DNA of 55,698 nt from Roseovarius sp. (GTDB taxonomy: Bacteria; Pseudomonadota; Alphaproteobacteria; Rhodobacterales; Rhodobacteraceae), in the NCBI GenBank assembly GCA_029212365.1, contig JARGOC010000022.1:1-55698 (forward strand). Reading direction: 5' to 3'. Every line of letters starts with the position of its first letter. Position 1 is the stretch's first letter. The position numbers were made by a program, and so were the translations under genes. Shown piece by piece: positions 33,768 to 42,717 of the stretch. Under the pieces are notes generated by a model. The model was given only the letters and a program-made list of their open reading frames with translations, was not told where the DNA came from and made no database searches.

Positions 33768-36536
33768 TCAGGCCTTCGCGCGTTCAGCCCCTTGGGTGAT
33801 GGCATCGCGTAGCTTTTTCTCCAGCGTTTTTTGTTTGGAGGCAGAGTAAAACTTCAACCCGAACATGTCCTTCACATAAAACGTATCCACCACTTGCTCG
33901 CCATATGTCGCAATCACAGCTGAGTTGATGTAGACATTGCCATTCGCCAGCGTACGGGTCAGATCATACAGCAGGCCGGGGCGGTCGCGGGTGTCGACCT
34001 CGATTATCGTGTAGATTTCCGAACCATCGTTGTCAAAAGTGACATGTGTGGGCACCCGAAAAGCGCGTTCACGCTTGTTGATTTTGTCGCGGTCTTTGAT
34101 GGCTTCGCGCGGCACCACGTCACCCCTCAGGGTTTTGTGGATCATCTGACGCAGACGCGGCAGGCGGGCGCTTTCATATGGATGGCCATCGGCATCTTGT
34201 ATCCAAAAGGCCGCGGTGGCAAAGCCGTCCTTTGATGTATAGGTGCGTGCGTCCACCACATTGGCGCCGGCCAGAGCCAACGCGCCCGCCAGCCGTGAAA
34301 CGATCCCTGGATGATCGGCCAGTGCAAAACAGGCACGAGTGACATCACGGTCCTCGTCTACGTCCAGGTCAATTGCCACATCATCTTCGTCCAGATTGCG
34401 CAAAAGCCGGGCAAAAATCACATGTGCCGTGACATGCAGACCCTGCCAATAGGGTGGGTAGTGTCGGGCGACCTCCACTTTGATCGCCTTGGCATCCCAG
34501 TCGGGCAGGGCGGCACGCAGGTTACGTTTGGCATCCGATCCGCGTTGTTCACGGTTCAGCGCCTCAAGTCCCCCCTCCATTGCGCGCCGGGTCTGGCGGT
34601 ACAATGCGCGGATCAACGAGGCCTTCCAGTTGTTCCATGTGCCAGGCCCAACACCGCGAATGTCACAGACCGTCAGCACACACAGTAAATCCAGCCGTTC
34701 GCGGGTTTGCACCAGCTTGGCAAAATCCCGCACTGTGCGCGGATCGGCAATGTCGCGTTTCTGGGCCATGTCCGACATCAGCAGATGAAACCGGATCAGC
34801 CATTCCACTGTGTCCACTTCGCTCGGCTTCAGCCCCAGTCGGGGGGCAACTTTGCGGGCGATTTTTGCACCTAGGATCGAATGATCCTCATCCCGCCCTT
34901 TGCCGATATCATGCAACAAAAGGGCCACATAAAGCACCCTGCGGTTCACCCCTTCTTTAAGGATGGATGAGGCCACAGGCAGCTCTTCCACCAGTTCTTT
35001 GCGCTCGATCTCGGCCAGCTGGCTGATACATTGGATGATATGCTCGTCCACGGTGTAGTGGTGATACATATTGAACTGCATCATCGCCACAATCGGCTCA
35101 AACTCGGGGATAAAGACCGACAGCACACCCAATTCGTTCATCCGGCGCAGGGCGCGCTCGGGGTTGCCATGTTTTAGCAGCAATCCCAGAAACAGCTTCT
35201 GTGCTTCTGGATTGGAGCGAAAGGTATCGTCAATCAGGTGCAGGTTTGCCGTGACCAGCCGCATTGCGTCAGGGTGGATCAACATGCCGGTCCGCAGGCC
35301 TTCTTCAAACACGCGCAAAAGGTTCAGCCTGTCTTTTAGAAAGGTCTGTGGGGCGGCTATGGCCAGGCGACCATGCACTTCCTTATAGCCGGGTTTCAGC
35401 TTCTTTTTGCGGCTGAACAGGCGTTGCAGCAAGGGGGCTGATTTGACGTGTATCGCCTCCAGTTTGGTCAGGAAGATGCGCGTGAGATCGCCAACCGCGG
35501 TGGCATGGCGGAAATACTCCTGCATGAAATGTTCAACAGCGCGTCGCCCGGCCGTATCTACATACCCCATGCGCTCGGCCACATCGACCTGCAGATCAAA
35601 CGCCAGTTGGTCATTGGGGCGCTTGGTCAGCAGATGCAGTTGGCACCGCGTCGCCCAAAGGAAGTTATGTGCCTTGGCAAAGGTGTCATACTCGTCCTCG
35701 GTGAACACGCCCAACCGTATCAATTCGGCAGTGTCCTCAACCTGATAAATATATTTGGCGATCCAGTATAGCGATTGCAGATCACGCAATCCGCCTTTGC
35801 CTTCTTTCACGTTTGGTTCGACCATATAGCGCTGGTTGCCCTGCTTGATATGGCGCTCGTCGCGCTCTTCCAGTTTGGCTTCGGTGAACTCGCGTTCGGT
35901 GCCTTTGAACAGCTTCTTATGCAGGGTTTCGTTCAGTTCATCCGCCAATTCGGCATCACCCGTCAGAAACCGGTTTTCCAACAGGGCCGTGCGAATGGTG
36001 AAATCTTCGCGTCCCAGCCGAAGGCAATCGGGGATGGTGCGGCTGGCGTGGCCAACTTTCAGACGCAAGTCCCACAGAACATAAAGCATGCTTTCGATCA
36101 CACTTTCTGCCCAGGGGGTGATCTTGTAGGGCGTCAAAAACAGCAGATCGACATCCGATTCCGGGGCCATTTCACCTCGGCCATATCCGCCCACCGCGCA
36201 GATGGCGATGCGCTCAGCTTCGGTTGGGTTGGGCAGTGGGTGCAGGACACGCGTGGCCAGATCAAACACTGTCAGGATCAGGCAGTCGGCCAGCCAGCTA
36301 TAGGACGATATCGCTGCCTCGGCCGAGCGTGGATGCCCTGCCAAAGCAGTGGCAATTGCCGTGCGGCCGCGTTTTTGTGCGTCTCGCAGCACTGACACCA
36401 TCGTCTTGCGCAGTTCTGTGCTGTCGCCCTTGTGGGCTGCTTCAGCCTCGGCCATGGCCGCGCTCATCGCTGAGGTATCAAAGATATCGTCAGCCGGGCA
36501 AATCAGCCTGGCTGGTTTTGACAGAGATTCGTTCAT
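33768..36536 (-). CDS. glnD: [Protein-PII] uridylyltransferase / uridylyl-removing enzyme
   Basis: Nitrogen sensor of about 922 aa. Domains in order: nucleotidyltransferase with VGGYGRGEMAPESDVDLLF (Asp pair near 128/130), PII-UTase linker, HD hydrolase domain with LLHDIGKGRDEDHS, and two C-terminal ACT domains (about 730-800 and 840-905). It uridylylates PII when glutamine is low and deuridylylates it when high. The start is uncertain: MNESLSK at 36536 is used; 36563 is also possible, and neither has a good Shine-Dalgarno. Just upstream a short tandem duplication encodes LDTRLDTR. It follows lppC by about 37 bases. Confidence 0.93.
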   Translation of the reverse strand: MNESLSKPARLICPADDIFDTSAMSAAMAEAEAAHKGDSTELRKTMVSVLRDAQKRGRTAIATALAGHPRSAEAAISSYSWLADCLILTVFDLATRVLHPLPNPTEAERIAICAVGGYGRGEMAPESDVDLLFLTPYKITPWAESVIESMLYVLWDLRLKVGHASRTIPDCLRLGREDFTIRTALLENRFLTGDAELADELNETLHKKLFKGTEREFTEAKLEERDERHIKQGNQRYMVEPNVKEGKGGLRDLQSLYWIAKYIYQVEDTAELIRLGVFTEDEYDTFAKAHNFLWATRCQLHLLTKRPNDQLAFDLQVDVAERMGYVDTAGRRAVEHFMQEYFRHATAVGDLTRIFLTKLEAIHVKSAPLLQRLFSRKKKLKPGYKEVHGRLAIAAPQTFLKDRLNLLRVFEEGLRTGMLIHPDAMRLVTANLHLIDDTFRSNPEAQKLFLGLLLKHGNPERALRRMNELGVLSVFIPEFEPIVAMMQFNMYHHYTVDEHIIQCISQLAEIERKELVEELPVASSILKEGVNRRVLYVALLLHDIGKGRDEDHSILGAKIARKVAPRLGLKPSEVDTVEWLIRFHLLMSDMAQKRDIADPRTVRDFAKLVQTRERLDLLCVLTVCDIRGVGPGTWNNWKASLIRALYRQTRRAMEGGLEALNREQRGSDAKRNLRAALPDWDAKAIKVEVARHYPPYWQGLHVTAHVIFARLLRNLDEDDVAIDLDVDEDRDVTRACFALADHPGIVSRLAGALALAGANVVDARTYTSKDGFATAAFWIQDADGHPYESARLPRLRQMIHKTLRGDVVPREAIKDRDKINKRERAFRVPTHVTFDNDGSEIYTIIEVDTRDRPGLLYDLTRTLANGNVYINSAVIATYGEQVVDTFYVKDMFGLKFYSASKQKTLEKKLRDAITQGAERAKA

Positions 36537-36573
36537 GCGAGTGTCCAGCCGAGTGTCCAGCATACGCAGGCTA

Positions 36574-37755
36574 TCAGAACCCGGCTCCGCCAAAGCCTTG
36601 TGGTGCGTTTTCAATGATCACAACCTTGTTGTTACGGATCGTGGCAATCGCCAGTCCACGTTCATTCGTGCCATCAGGGCGCAGACGGAAAACACCGCTG
36701 ACCCCTTTGAAGCCGGCGGATTGGGTCAGCGCCCCTCGGGTCAACGCATCACGTTTGCCAGATTTAACCAAAGCGCCGACAGCAGCAATGCCGTCATAGG
36801 CCAGCCCTGCAATAGCATGGGGTTGTTCGCCATTGGCGGCGGTAAACCGATTGCGGAACTGTGCAGCACGCGCGGGGTCTGGCAGAGTGAACCAACCGCC
36901 CTGAACACCGGGCAATTCCAGCGTTTGAGGCGGCGTGTCCCAACGTGCCAGTCCGATATATTGCGTCGTGTCGGGGCCAAGGCCTGCTTCGGGCAGCATT
37001 TGCGCAAACAGCGGCAGGGCTCCGGCCGCATTGGCGGTCATGAAAATAGCGTCAGCATTGCCGCTGGCGGCAGCAGATTTCACCTTCGGAATTGCGCTCA
37101 CCACACCTTGCTGAGAGAAATCATAGCCCACAGCCCCCACTACCGAGCCACCATTGGCGGCCATGGCCTGTGCAATCGCTTGTTTGCCCAACTGCCCTGC
37201 AAGGTTGTTGGAATAAACCGTCAGCACCCGCTTTTTGCCCTGGCGTGCCGAATATCCGGCCAAGCGGTTGGCGGTGTTGTCAAAGGTTTGTCCCAGAATA
37301 AACAGGTTGCCACCGGCGATTGTCGGGTTGTTTGAAAAGGCCAGCACATTGACGTTTTTGTTGGCCACTGAAACCGCAGCGGCATTGGCGGATTCTGCAT
37401 GCAACGGGCCAATGATGATTTTGGCACCATCAGCCACGGCATTTAGCGCGGCCTCTTGGGCACGCGCGGCACTGCCGCCGGTGCCATAGACACGCAAGTC
37501 GATTTTCACGCCTTGCAGATCGGCCACCGCCAGACGTGCGGCACTCTCCAGATCGCGCGCCAGTTTCTGCTCTTGCGGGCTGGCGGCGCCGTGGGGCACC
37601 AGCAAGGCTACTGCAACTGGCGCACCAGGGCTAATATTGGGGCCATCTCCGCCACCCAGGCTAACGGGTTGGCAGGCGGCCAGCGCCCAAAGCGCGGCAA
37701 TCAGAACAAAGATACGGCCGGTGATCTTGCGGGCCGTGGCAAAAGCGGCAAACAT
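36574..37755 (-). CDS. LppC/LpoA-type penicillin-binding protein activator lipoprotein
   Basis: Protein of 393 aa with a lipoprotein signal (ALWALAAC, lipidated Cys near residue 28). The body is a type-1 periplasmic-binding-like fold (GPNISPGAPVAVALLVPHG to the C-terminus), as in the C-terminal domain of LpoA, which activates PBP1A. The shorter alphaproteobacterial form lacks the N-terminal TPR domain of enteric LpoA. It is divergent from rsmI, an arrangement common in alphaproteobacteria. Amino-acid binding proteins share the fold, but the neighbourhood favours LppC. Confidence 0.82.
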   Translation of the reverse strand: MFAAFATARKITGRIFVLIAALWALAACQPVSLGGGDGPNISPGAPVAVALLVPHGAASPQEQKLARDLESAARLAVADLQGVKIDLRVYGTGGSAARAQEAALNAVADGAKIIIGPLHAESANAAAVSVANKNVNVLAFSNNPTIAGGNLFILGQTFDNTANRLAGYSARQGKKRVLTVYSNNLAGQLGKQAIAQAMAANGGSVVGAVGYDFSQQGVVSAIPKVKSAAASGNADAIFMTANAAGALPLFAQMLPEAGLGPDTTQYIGLARWDTPPQTLELPGVQGGWFTLPDPARAAQFRNRFTAANGEQPHAIAGLAYDGIAAVGALVKSGKRDALTRGALTQSAGFKGVSGVFRLRPDGTNERGLAIATIRNNKVVIIENAPQGFGGAGF

Positions 37756-37837
37756 GGTACGTCTCACTCCCTGAGCGTGGCTGGGTTTCTCCGCCACGGA
37801 TTGGGGGCAATAATAAACGTCATACAGGGCGGGTCCA

Positions 37838-38701
37838 GTGGTGAATTCCAAGATGCAAAAGCTGCCGACAGGTTTGTACCTGATTGCGACACCAATCGGC
37901 ACGGCTCGTGACATCACATTGCGGGCGCTCGATCTGCTGGCCAGCGCCGATATGCTGGTGGCTGAAGACACGCGCAGCTTGCGCAAACTGATGGATATTC
38001 ACGGGATTGCGCTGCGGGACCGGCCTTTGGTGTCGTATCATGATCACAACGGAGACAGGGCGCGTCCACGTGTTCTACAGGCCTTGGCGGCAGGCCAGTC
38101 GGTGCTTTATGCCTCTGAGGCGGGCACGCCAATGGTGGCGGACCCTGGGTTTGATCTGGCGCGGGCTGCGGTGGCTGATGGGCATTTGTTGGTGTCGGCT
38201 CCGGGGCCGTCAGCGGTGATCACGGCGCTGACACTATCAGGCCTGCCCACTGATCAATTTCATTTTGCAGGCTTCCTTCCCAACGCGACGTCCAAGCGGA
38301 AATCCGCACTTTCTGCTTTGGCGCAGGTGCCCGGCACGCTGATATTTTACGAATCGCCCAAACGGGTTGCGGCGATGTTGCGCGATGCCTGTGCGGTGCT
38401 GGGCGGCGATCGGGCGGCGGTGATGTGCCGTGAATTGACCAAAAAATTTGAAGAGGTACTCCGCAACCCGCTGGCTGAACTGGCCGAAATAGCCTCCCAG
38501 CGGACCTTTAAAGGTGAGATTGTCGTGCTGATTGGCAATGCCCCTAAACGATCTATTCATGAAGATGACATAAGCTCAGCCCTGCAAGAGGCGCTTGAAG
38601 TGCATTCCCTGAGGGATGCCACGGATATGGTCTCGGGCGAATTGGGCCTGCCACGTCGTCAGGTTTATCAAATGGCTTTGAAGCTTGGAAAAGACAGGTA
38701 A
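37838..38701 (+). CDS. rsmI: 16S rRNA (cytidine-1402-2'-O)-methyltransferase
   Basis: Protein of about 287 aa, SAM-dependent tetrapyrrole-methylase-type fold. The N-terminal GLYLIATPIGTARDITLRAL and VAEDTRSLRKLM, SEAGTPMVADPG and FYESPKRVAAML motifs are RsmI hallmarks. It 2'-O-methylates C1402 in the 30S decoding site. Start may be GTG 37838, GTG 37841 or ATG 37853; homologues extend a few residues before the ATG. The stop overlaps yraN by one base (TAATG). Confidence 0.92.
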   Translation: MVNSKMQKLPTGLYLIATPIGTARDITLRALDLLASADMLVAEDTRSLRKLMDIHGIALRDRPLVSYHDHNGDRARPRVLQALAAGQSVLYASEAGTPMVADPGFDLARAAVADGHLLVSAPGPSAVITALTLSGLPTDQFHFAGFLPNATSKRKSALSALAQVPGTLIFYESPKRVAAMLRDACAVLGGDRAAVMCRELTKKFEEVLRNPLAELAEIASQRTFKGEIVVLIGNAPKRSIHEDDISSALQEALEVHSLRDATDMVSGELGLPRRQVYQMALKLGKDR

Positions 38702-39111
38702 TGCAACATTTTGATCTCACTCATGCAGTGGCCACTCCGGTACAAACCCGGCAGGACCGGGGGCGCCGTGCCTATCTTTCAGGTGTTGCTGGCGAACAGG
38801 CCGTTGCCCGCGAGTATGATCGCTGTGGCGCTGTTTTGTTGGCCAGCCGTTGGCGTGGTCAGGGCGGTGAGATTGATCTTATCTTTGCCGATGCTGGCGT
38901 CATTGTCTTTGTCGAAGTGAAGAAAGGCCGATCCTTTGATGCCGCCCTTAACCGGCTGTCTGAGGCGCAGATGTTGCGTATTCATCGCGCGGCCTCAGAG
39001 TATCTGGGGACAACTCCCAACGGACAATTAAGTGAGGTTCGTTTTGATTTGGCGCTGGTGAATGACACCGGAGCCGTGAAAATCATGCAAAACGCATTTG
39101 GTCATTTCTGA
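38701..39111 (+). CDS. YraN family (UPF0102) endonuclease-like protein
   Basis: Protein of 136 aa with a PDDEXK-like nuclease fold: GEQAVAREY, then WRGQGGEIDLIFAD with the catalytic Asp and VFVEVKKG with the Glu and Lys. The family is widespread next to rsmI. The biochemical role is not firmly established; a nuclease in recombination or RNA/DNA processing is inferred from the fold. Confidence 0.88.
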   Translation: MQHFDLTHAVATPVQTRQDRGRRAYLSGVAGEQAVAREYDRCGAVLLASRWRGQGGEIDLIFADAGVIVFVEVKKGRSFDAALNRLSEAQMLRIHRAASEYLGTTPNGQLSEVRFDLALVNDTGAVKIMQNAFGHF

Positions 39112-39174
39112 ATTGCACAGCCCTGCTTCATGTCCCATGTAAGAGGGATGTGAAACGCCCAAGGGGGATGACCT

Positions 39175-40110
39175 GTGAAAATCGCTTTTCAAATGGATCC
39201 GATTGGCCCGATCGACATCAATGCTGACAGCACGTTCCGTCTTGCCGAAGAAGCGCAGGCGCGTGGACATGAGTTGTTCTACTATACACCTGACAAGCTG
39301 GCCTATGATCAGGGACGGGTGACCGCGCGGGGCTGGCCTTTGACAGTGCAGCGGGTTGAGGGGGGTCATTTCACCCTTGGGAAAGAGGCCACTGTTGATC
39401 TGGCTGATTATGATGTTGTCTGGCTGCGCCAAGACCCGCCGTTTGATATGTTCTATATCACCACGACCCATATTCTTGAGCGGCTGTCGCCTGGAACACT
39501 GGTGGTCAATGATCCTTTTTGGGTGCGCAACTACCCGGAAAAATTGTTGATCCTTGATTTCCCAGACCTCATGCCGCCCACCGCGATTGCCCGGGATATT
39601 GAAACCATCAAAGCCTTTCGTGCCCAGCATGGCGATGTGATCATCAAGCCGTTGTACGGCAATGGCGGGGCTGGCGTGTTTCATCTGACGCCTGAGGATC
39701 GCAACCTCAATTCCTTGCATGAAATGTTCACGGGATTTTCGCGTGAGCCTTTGATTGTACAAAAATATCTGCCCGAAATCACCCAAGGCGATAAACGTGT
39801 AATCTTGGTGGATGGTGTACCTGTGGGGGCCATCAACCGGGTGCCTGCCAAGGGCGAAACGCGTTCGAATATGCATGTTGGTGGGCGGCCCGAGCAGATA
39901 GACCTGAATGACCGCGACCGCGAGATTTGTGACCGGATCGGGCCACTATTGCGTGAGAAAGGCCAGGTTTTTGTGGGCATTGATGTGATTGGACGCTACC
40001 TGACCGAAATCAACCTAACGTCGCCCACCGGTATTCAAGAGCTGGAGCGGTTTGACGGAGCTAATATCGCCGCCAAAATCTGGGATGCGATTGAAGCACG
40101 CCGTGCATGA
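39175..40110 (+). CDS. gshB: Glutathione synthetase
   Basis: ATP-grasp enzyme of 311 aa; it joins gamma-glutamylcysteine and glycine. The N-terminal domain begins [20 protein letters not shown], and the ATP-grasp part shows [31 protein letters not shown] and [18 protein letters not shown] at 39175 is the start with AAGGGGG upstream. The order rsmI-yraN-gshB is typical. The stop overlaps the start of the hydrolase gene by four bases. Confidence 0.95.
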   Translation: MKIAFQMDPIGPIDINADSTFRLAEEAQARGHELFYYTPDKLAYDQGRVTARGWPLTVQRVEGGHFTLGKEATVDLADYDVVWLRQDPPFDMFYITTTHILERLSPGTLVVNDPFWVRNYPEKLLILDFPDLMPPTAIARDIETIKAFRAQHGDVIIKPLYGNGGAGVFHLTPEDRNLNSLHEMFTGFSREPLIVQKYLPEITQGDKRVILVDGVPVGAINRVPAKGETRSNMHVGGRPEQIDLNDRDREICDRIGPLLREKGQVFVGIDVIGRYLTEINLTSPTGIQELERFDGANIAAKIWDAIEARRA

Positions 40111-41015
40111 GTTTGGTCAAGAAAATACTCAACCCTTATCTGCGGTGGACTGAAAAACCACATTTGCAGCGCGCGACCCCTGAAAAGATGCGTCGCTCAA
40201 TTGAAATGAAAGCGAAGTTGTTTTTCTGGAGTCCCTTGGGGACACGGTACGGCAAACGTGACTTGCATCATGAGGGGCGAATCCTACGTGCTGTGACAGT
40301 GAATGCATCCAAAGGCCAAGGGCCGTTGGTGTTGTATTTTCATGGCGGCGGCTATGTGTTCGGCTCGCCGCATACGCATAAGGCCATGCTGGCGAAACTT
40401 GCACAGTTTAGCGGCTGTGCTGCTGTGTTGCCGCACTATCGGCTGGCTCCTGAACATGCCTTTCCCGCCCCGCCCGAAGATGCGATGACGGCCTACCGTG
40501 CTGTGATGGATTATCCGGGCGGAATTGTGCTGGGAGGCGACAGTGCCGGGGGTGGCCTGGCGCTGTCATTGTTGGGTGAGATTACACGGCTAGGCTTGCA
40601 ACAACCTGTTGGAACATTTGCGTTTTCTCCTCTCACTGACCAAAGGTTTTCTGCCCCCAGCATCCTGGAGAACGACCCTGTGGATGTGGTGCTACCTGGC
40701 ACGCGTGTTGGCGAATTTGCTGACGTTTATCTGCAAGGAGCAGACCCCACTGATCCGCGCGCCTCGCCGTTGTTGGCCAATTTTGAAGGCGCCAGCCCGG
40801 TTTGGATTACGGTGGGGGATACAGAAATACTGCTGGATGACGCTACGAGCATGGCGGAGGCACTACGTACACAGGGTGTCGATGTCACGCTGACAGTTGA
40901 AGACGATCTGCCGCATGTTTGGCCCATATTTCATAATACGCTACCCGAAGCACGCAGGACCCTTCAGGCATTGGCCAGCTGGATTGCTGATCGGTCTGCT
41001 TGTGGTACACGGTAG
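40107..41015 (+). CDS. Alpha/beta hydrolase, hormone-sensitive lipase family esterase
   Basis: Protein of 302 aa. The oxyanion-hole motif HGGG is in [12 protein letters not shown], the nucleophile elbow is [11 protein letters not shown], and the remaining triad members are probably Asp in [11 protein letters not shown] and His in [13 protein letters not shown]-family enzymes hydrolyse short-chain esters in the cytoplasm. It is coupled to gshB by ATGA. Its last 52 bases overlap the end of comM on the other strand. Confidence 0.88.
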   Translation: MSLVKKILNPYLRWTEKPHLQRATPEKMRRSIEMKAKLFFWSPLGTRYGKRDLHHEGRILRAVTVNASKGQGPLVLYFHGGGYVFGSPHTHKAMLAKLAQFSGCAAVLPHYRLAPEHAFPAPPEDAMTAYRAVMDYPGGIVLGGDSAGGGLALSLLGEITRLGLQQPVGTFAFSPLTDQRFSAPSILENDPVDVVLPGTRVGEFADVYLQGADPTDPRASPLLANFEGASPVWITVGDTEILLDDATSMAEALRTQGVDVTLTVEDDLPHVWPIFHNTLPEARRTLQALASWIADRSACGTR

Positions 41016-42499
41016 CTGATCGCCTCGGCCACATGCGGGCGATGTACATCGTCTGACCCATCCAAATCCGCAATTGTGCGGGCCACGCGCAACACCCTGT
41101 GATAGCCACGCGCAGTCAGGCCAAATCGCTCTGCGACGCGGGTTAGCAGCTCTCGGCCTTCGGCATCTGGGGTTGCCACGTCTTCCAATGCTGCGCCTTC
41201 GGCATCGGCATTCAGGCGCATTTTTGGGTCAGCGCTAAAGCGCAGTTGTTGCACTGCACGCGCTGCTGCAACCCGTTCGGCCACCTGGGCGGAACTGTCA
41301 CCATTGCTGGGCAGGTCAAGATCGCTGAAGGCCACAGGCGGCACATCGACACGCAGATCGAACCGGTCCATCAACGGGCCTGAGATGCGGCCCAAATAAT
41401 CATCGCCACAGATAGGGGCGCGGCTGCAGGCCCGCGCAGGATCGCTCAGATAGCCGCATTTGCAGGGGTTTGCTGCCGCGATAAGCATAAACCGGCAGGG
41501 GTATTTTACATGGGCATTGGCGCGCGCCACCATGACTTCGCCAGTTTCAATCGGCTGGCGTAGGGTTTCCAGCACGGTGCGGGGAAATTCGGGGAATTCA
41601 TCCATAAACAGCACGCCATTATGTGCCAGGCTGATTTCGCCAGGATTGGCGCGCCGACCTCCGCCCACGATCGCCGCCATTGAGGCCGTGTGATGGGGTT
41701 CGCGAAAGGGGCGCGTTCGACAAATGCCACCTTCGTCCAGCAAGCCGACCATGGATTGGATCATTGAGGTTTCCAGTGCCTCAGTGGCGGACAGGGGCGG
41801 CAAAATACCGGGAACACGGCTGGCAAGCATGGATTTGCCAGATCCAGGAGGCCCGACCAGCATCAGATGGTGCCGTCCGGCAGCGGCGATTTCCAGCGCC
41901 CGTTTGGCACGCTCCTGGCCTTTGATATCACGCAGATCGCGGGCGCCGTGACCTTGGATGACTTCTCCCGGTTCGGCCGGGGGCAGGGGGGATTGGCCGG
42001 TGTAATGGCGCACCACATCGCCCAAGCTGGCCGCGCCGATCACCTGTGCGCCACCAACCCAGGCCGCTTCGGCACCCGAGGCTTTGGGGCACAAAAGTGT
42101 GCGGCCTTCTTCAGCGGCGGCCATGGCCGCGGGCAACGCGCCGATCACAGGCACCAAAGCCCCGTCAAGTGACAGCTCGCCCAGGGCACAGGCCGTTTCA
42201 ACCGCGTCTTTTGGGATGATTTCGAGTGCGGCCAGCAACGCCAGCGCGATAGGCAGGTCAAAGTGGCTGCCCTCTTTGGGCATATCGGCAGGGCTAAGAT
42301 TGACCGTGATGCGTTTGGATGGCAGCGCAATGGCCATAGAGCTGAGAGCCGTGCGCACCCGGTCACGCGCTTCACTGACGGCTTTGTCGGGCAGGCCGAC
42401 AATGGAAAAGGCGGGCATGCCGGGGGTGACGGCGCATTGCACCTCGACCGGCTTGGCCTCGACCCCTTCAAAGGCGACTGTATATGCGCGCGCAATCAT
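40964..42499 (-). CDS. comM: ComM / YifB family Mg-chelatase-like AAA+ helicase
   Basis: Protein of 511 aa. It has an N-terminal Lon-protease-like domain (about 20-165, no active protease dyad expected), an AAA+ core with GPPGSGKSMLA and FMDEFPEF, a Cys-rich insert (ANPCKCGYLSDPARACSRAP), and the C-terminal Mg_chelatase domain. ComM promotes branch migration during natural transformation; in Rhodobacterales relatives it is linked to gene-transfer-agent DNA uptake. ATG 42499 follows AAGGG; longer in-frame readings are not homologous. A CtrA-like site lies upstream. Confidence 0.9.
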   Translation of the reverse strand: MIARAYTVAFEGVEAKPVEVQCAVTPGMPAFSIVGLPDKAVSEARDRVRTALSSMAIALPSKRITVNLSPADMPKEGSHFDLPIALALLAALEIIPKDAVETACALGELSLDGALVPVIGALPAAMAAAEEGRTLLCPKASGAEAAWVGGAQVIGAASLGDVVRHYTGQSPLPPAEPGEVIQGHGARDLRDIKGQERAKRALEIAAAGRHHLMLVGPPGSGKSMLASRVPGILPPLSATEALETSMIQSMVGLLDEGGICRTRPFREPHHTASMAAIVGGGRRANPGEISLAHNGVLFMDEFPEFPRTVLETLRQPIETGEVMVARANAHVKYPCRFMLIAAANPCKCGYLSDPARACSRAPICGDDYLGRISGPLMDRFDLRVDVPPVAFSDLDLPSNGDSSAQVAERVAAARAVQQLRFSADPKMRLNADAEGAALEDVATPDAEGRELLTRVAERFGLTARGYHRVLRVARTIADLDGSDDVHRPHVAEAISYRVPQADRSAIQLANA

Positions 42500-42543
42500 C
42501 CCGACCCTTTCGTTCATCTTGGTTAACGCTATCGCATTATGAA

Positions 42544-42558
42544 TTGACGAAAGGTTAA
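42544..42558 (-). promoter_or_regulatory. CtrA-like site upstream of comM
   Basis: On the minus strand this reads TTAACCTTTCGTCAA, that is TTAAC-N5-GTCAA, one mismatch from the CtrA full site TTAAC-N5-GTTAA. It lies 45-60 bases before the comM start; another TTAAC lies at 42523-42527. A competence-type gene under CtrA control would fit Rhodobacterales biology. The remaining comM/murJ gap (42500-42717) shows nothing else. Confidence 0.4.
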
Positions 42559-42717
42559 TATGTGAAGGTCGGATTATAAGTATTTGGGGAAAGATGAAGC
42601 CGGGGGGCAGCCCACCGGGGTCAAGCGGGCGAGAAGCCATGGACGAAAGCACGCCCTTTCGTATTTCGGCGTAATCCGGTAATCCTCGGCCAAATTTGTG
42701 TTTACAAAGGCCAGCCC

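Noticed and set aside
35775..36395. 206-aa plus-strand reading frame opposite glnD
   Set aside because: Overlaps the catalytic region of GlnD on the other strand, without ribosome site or domain.
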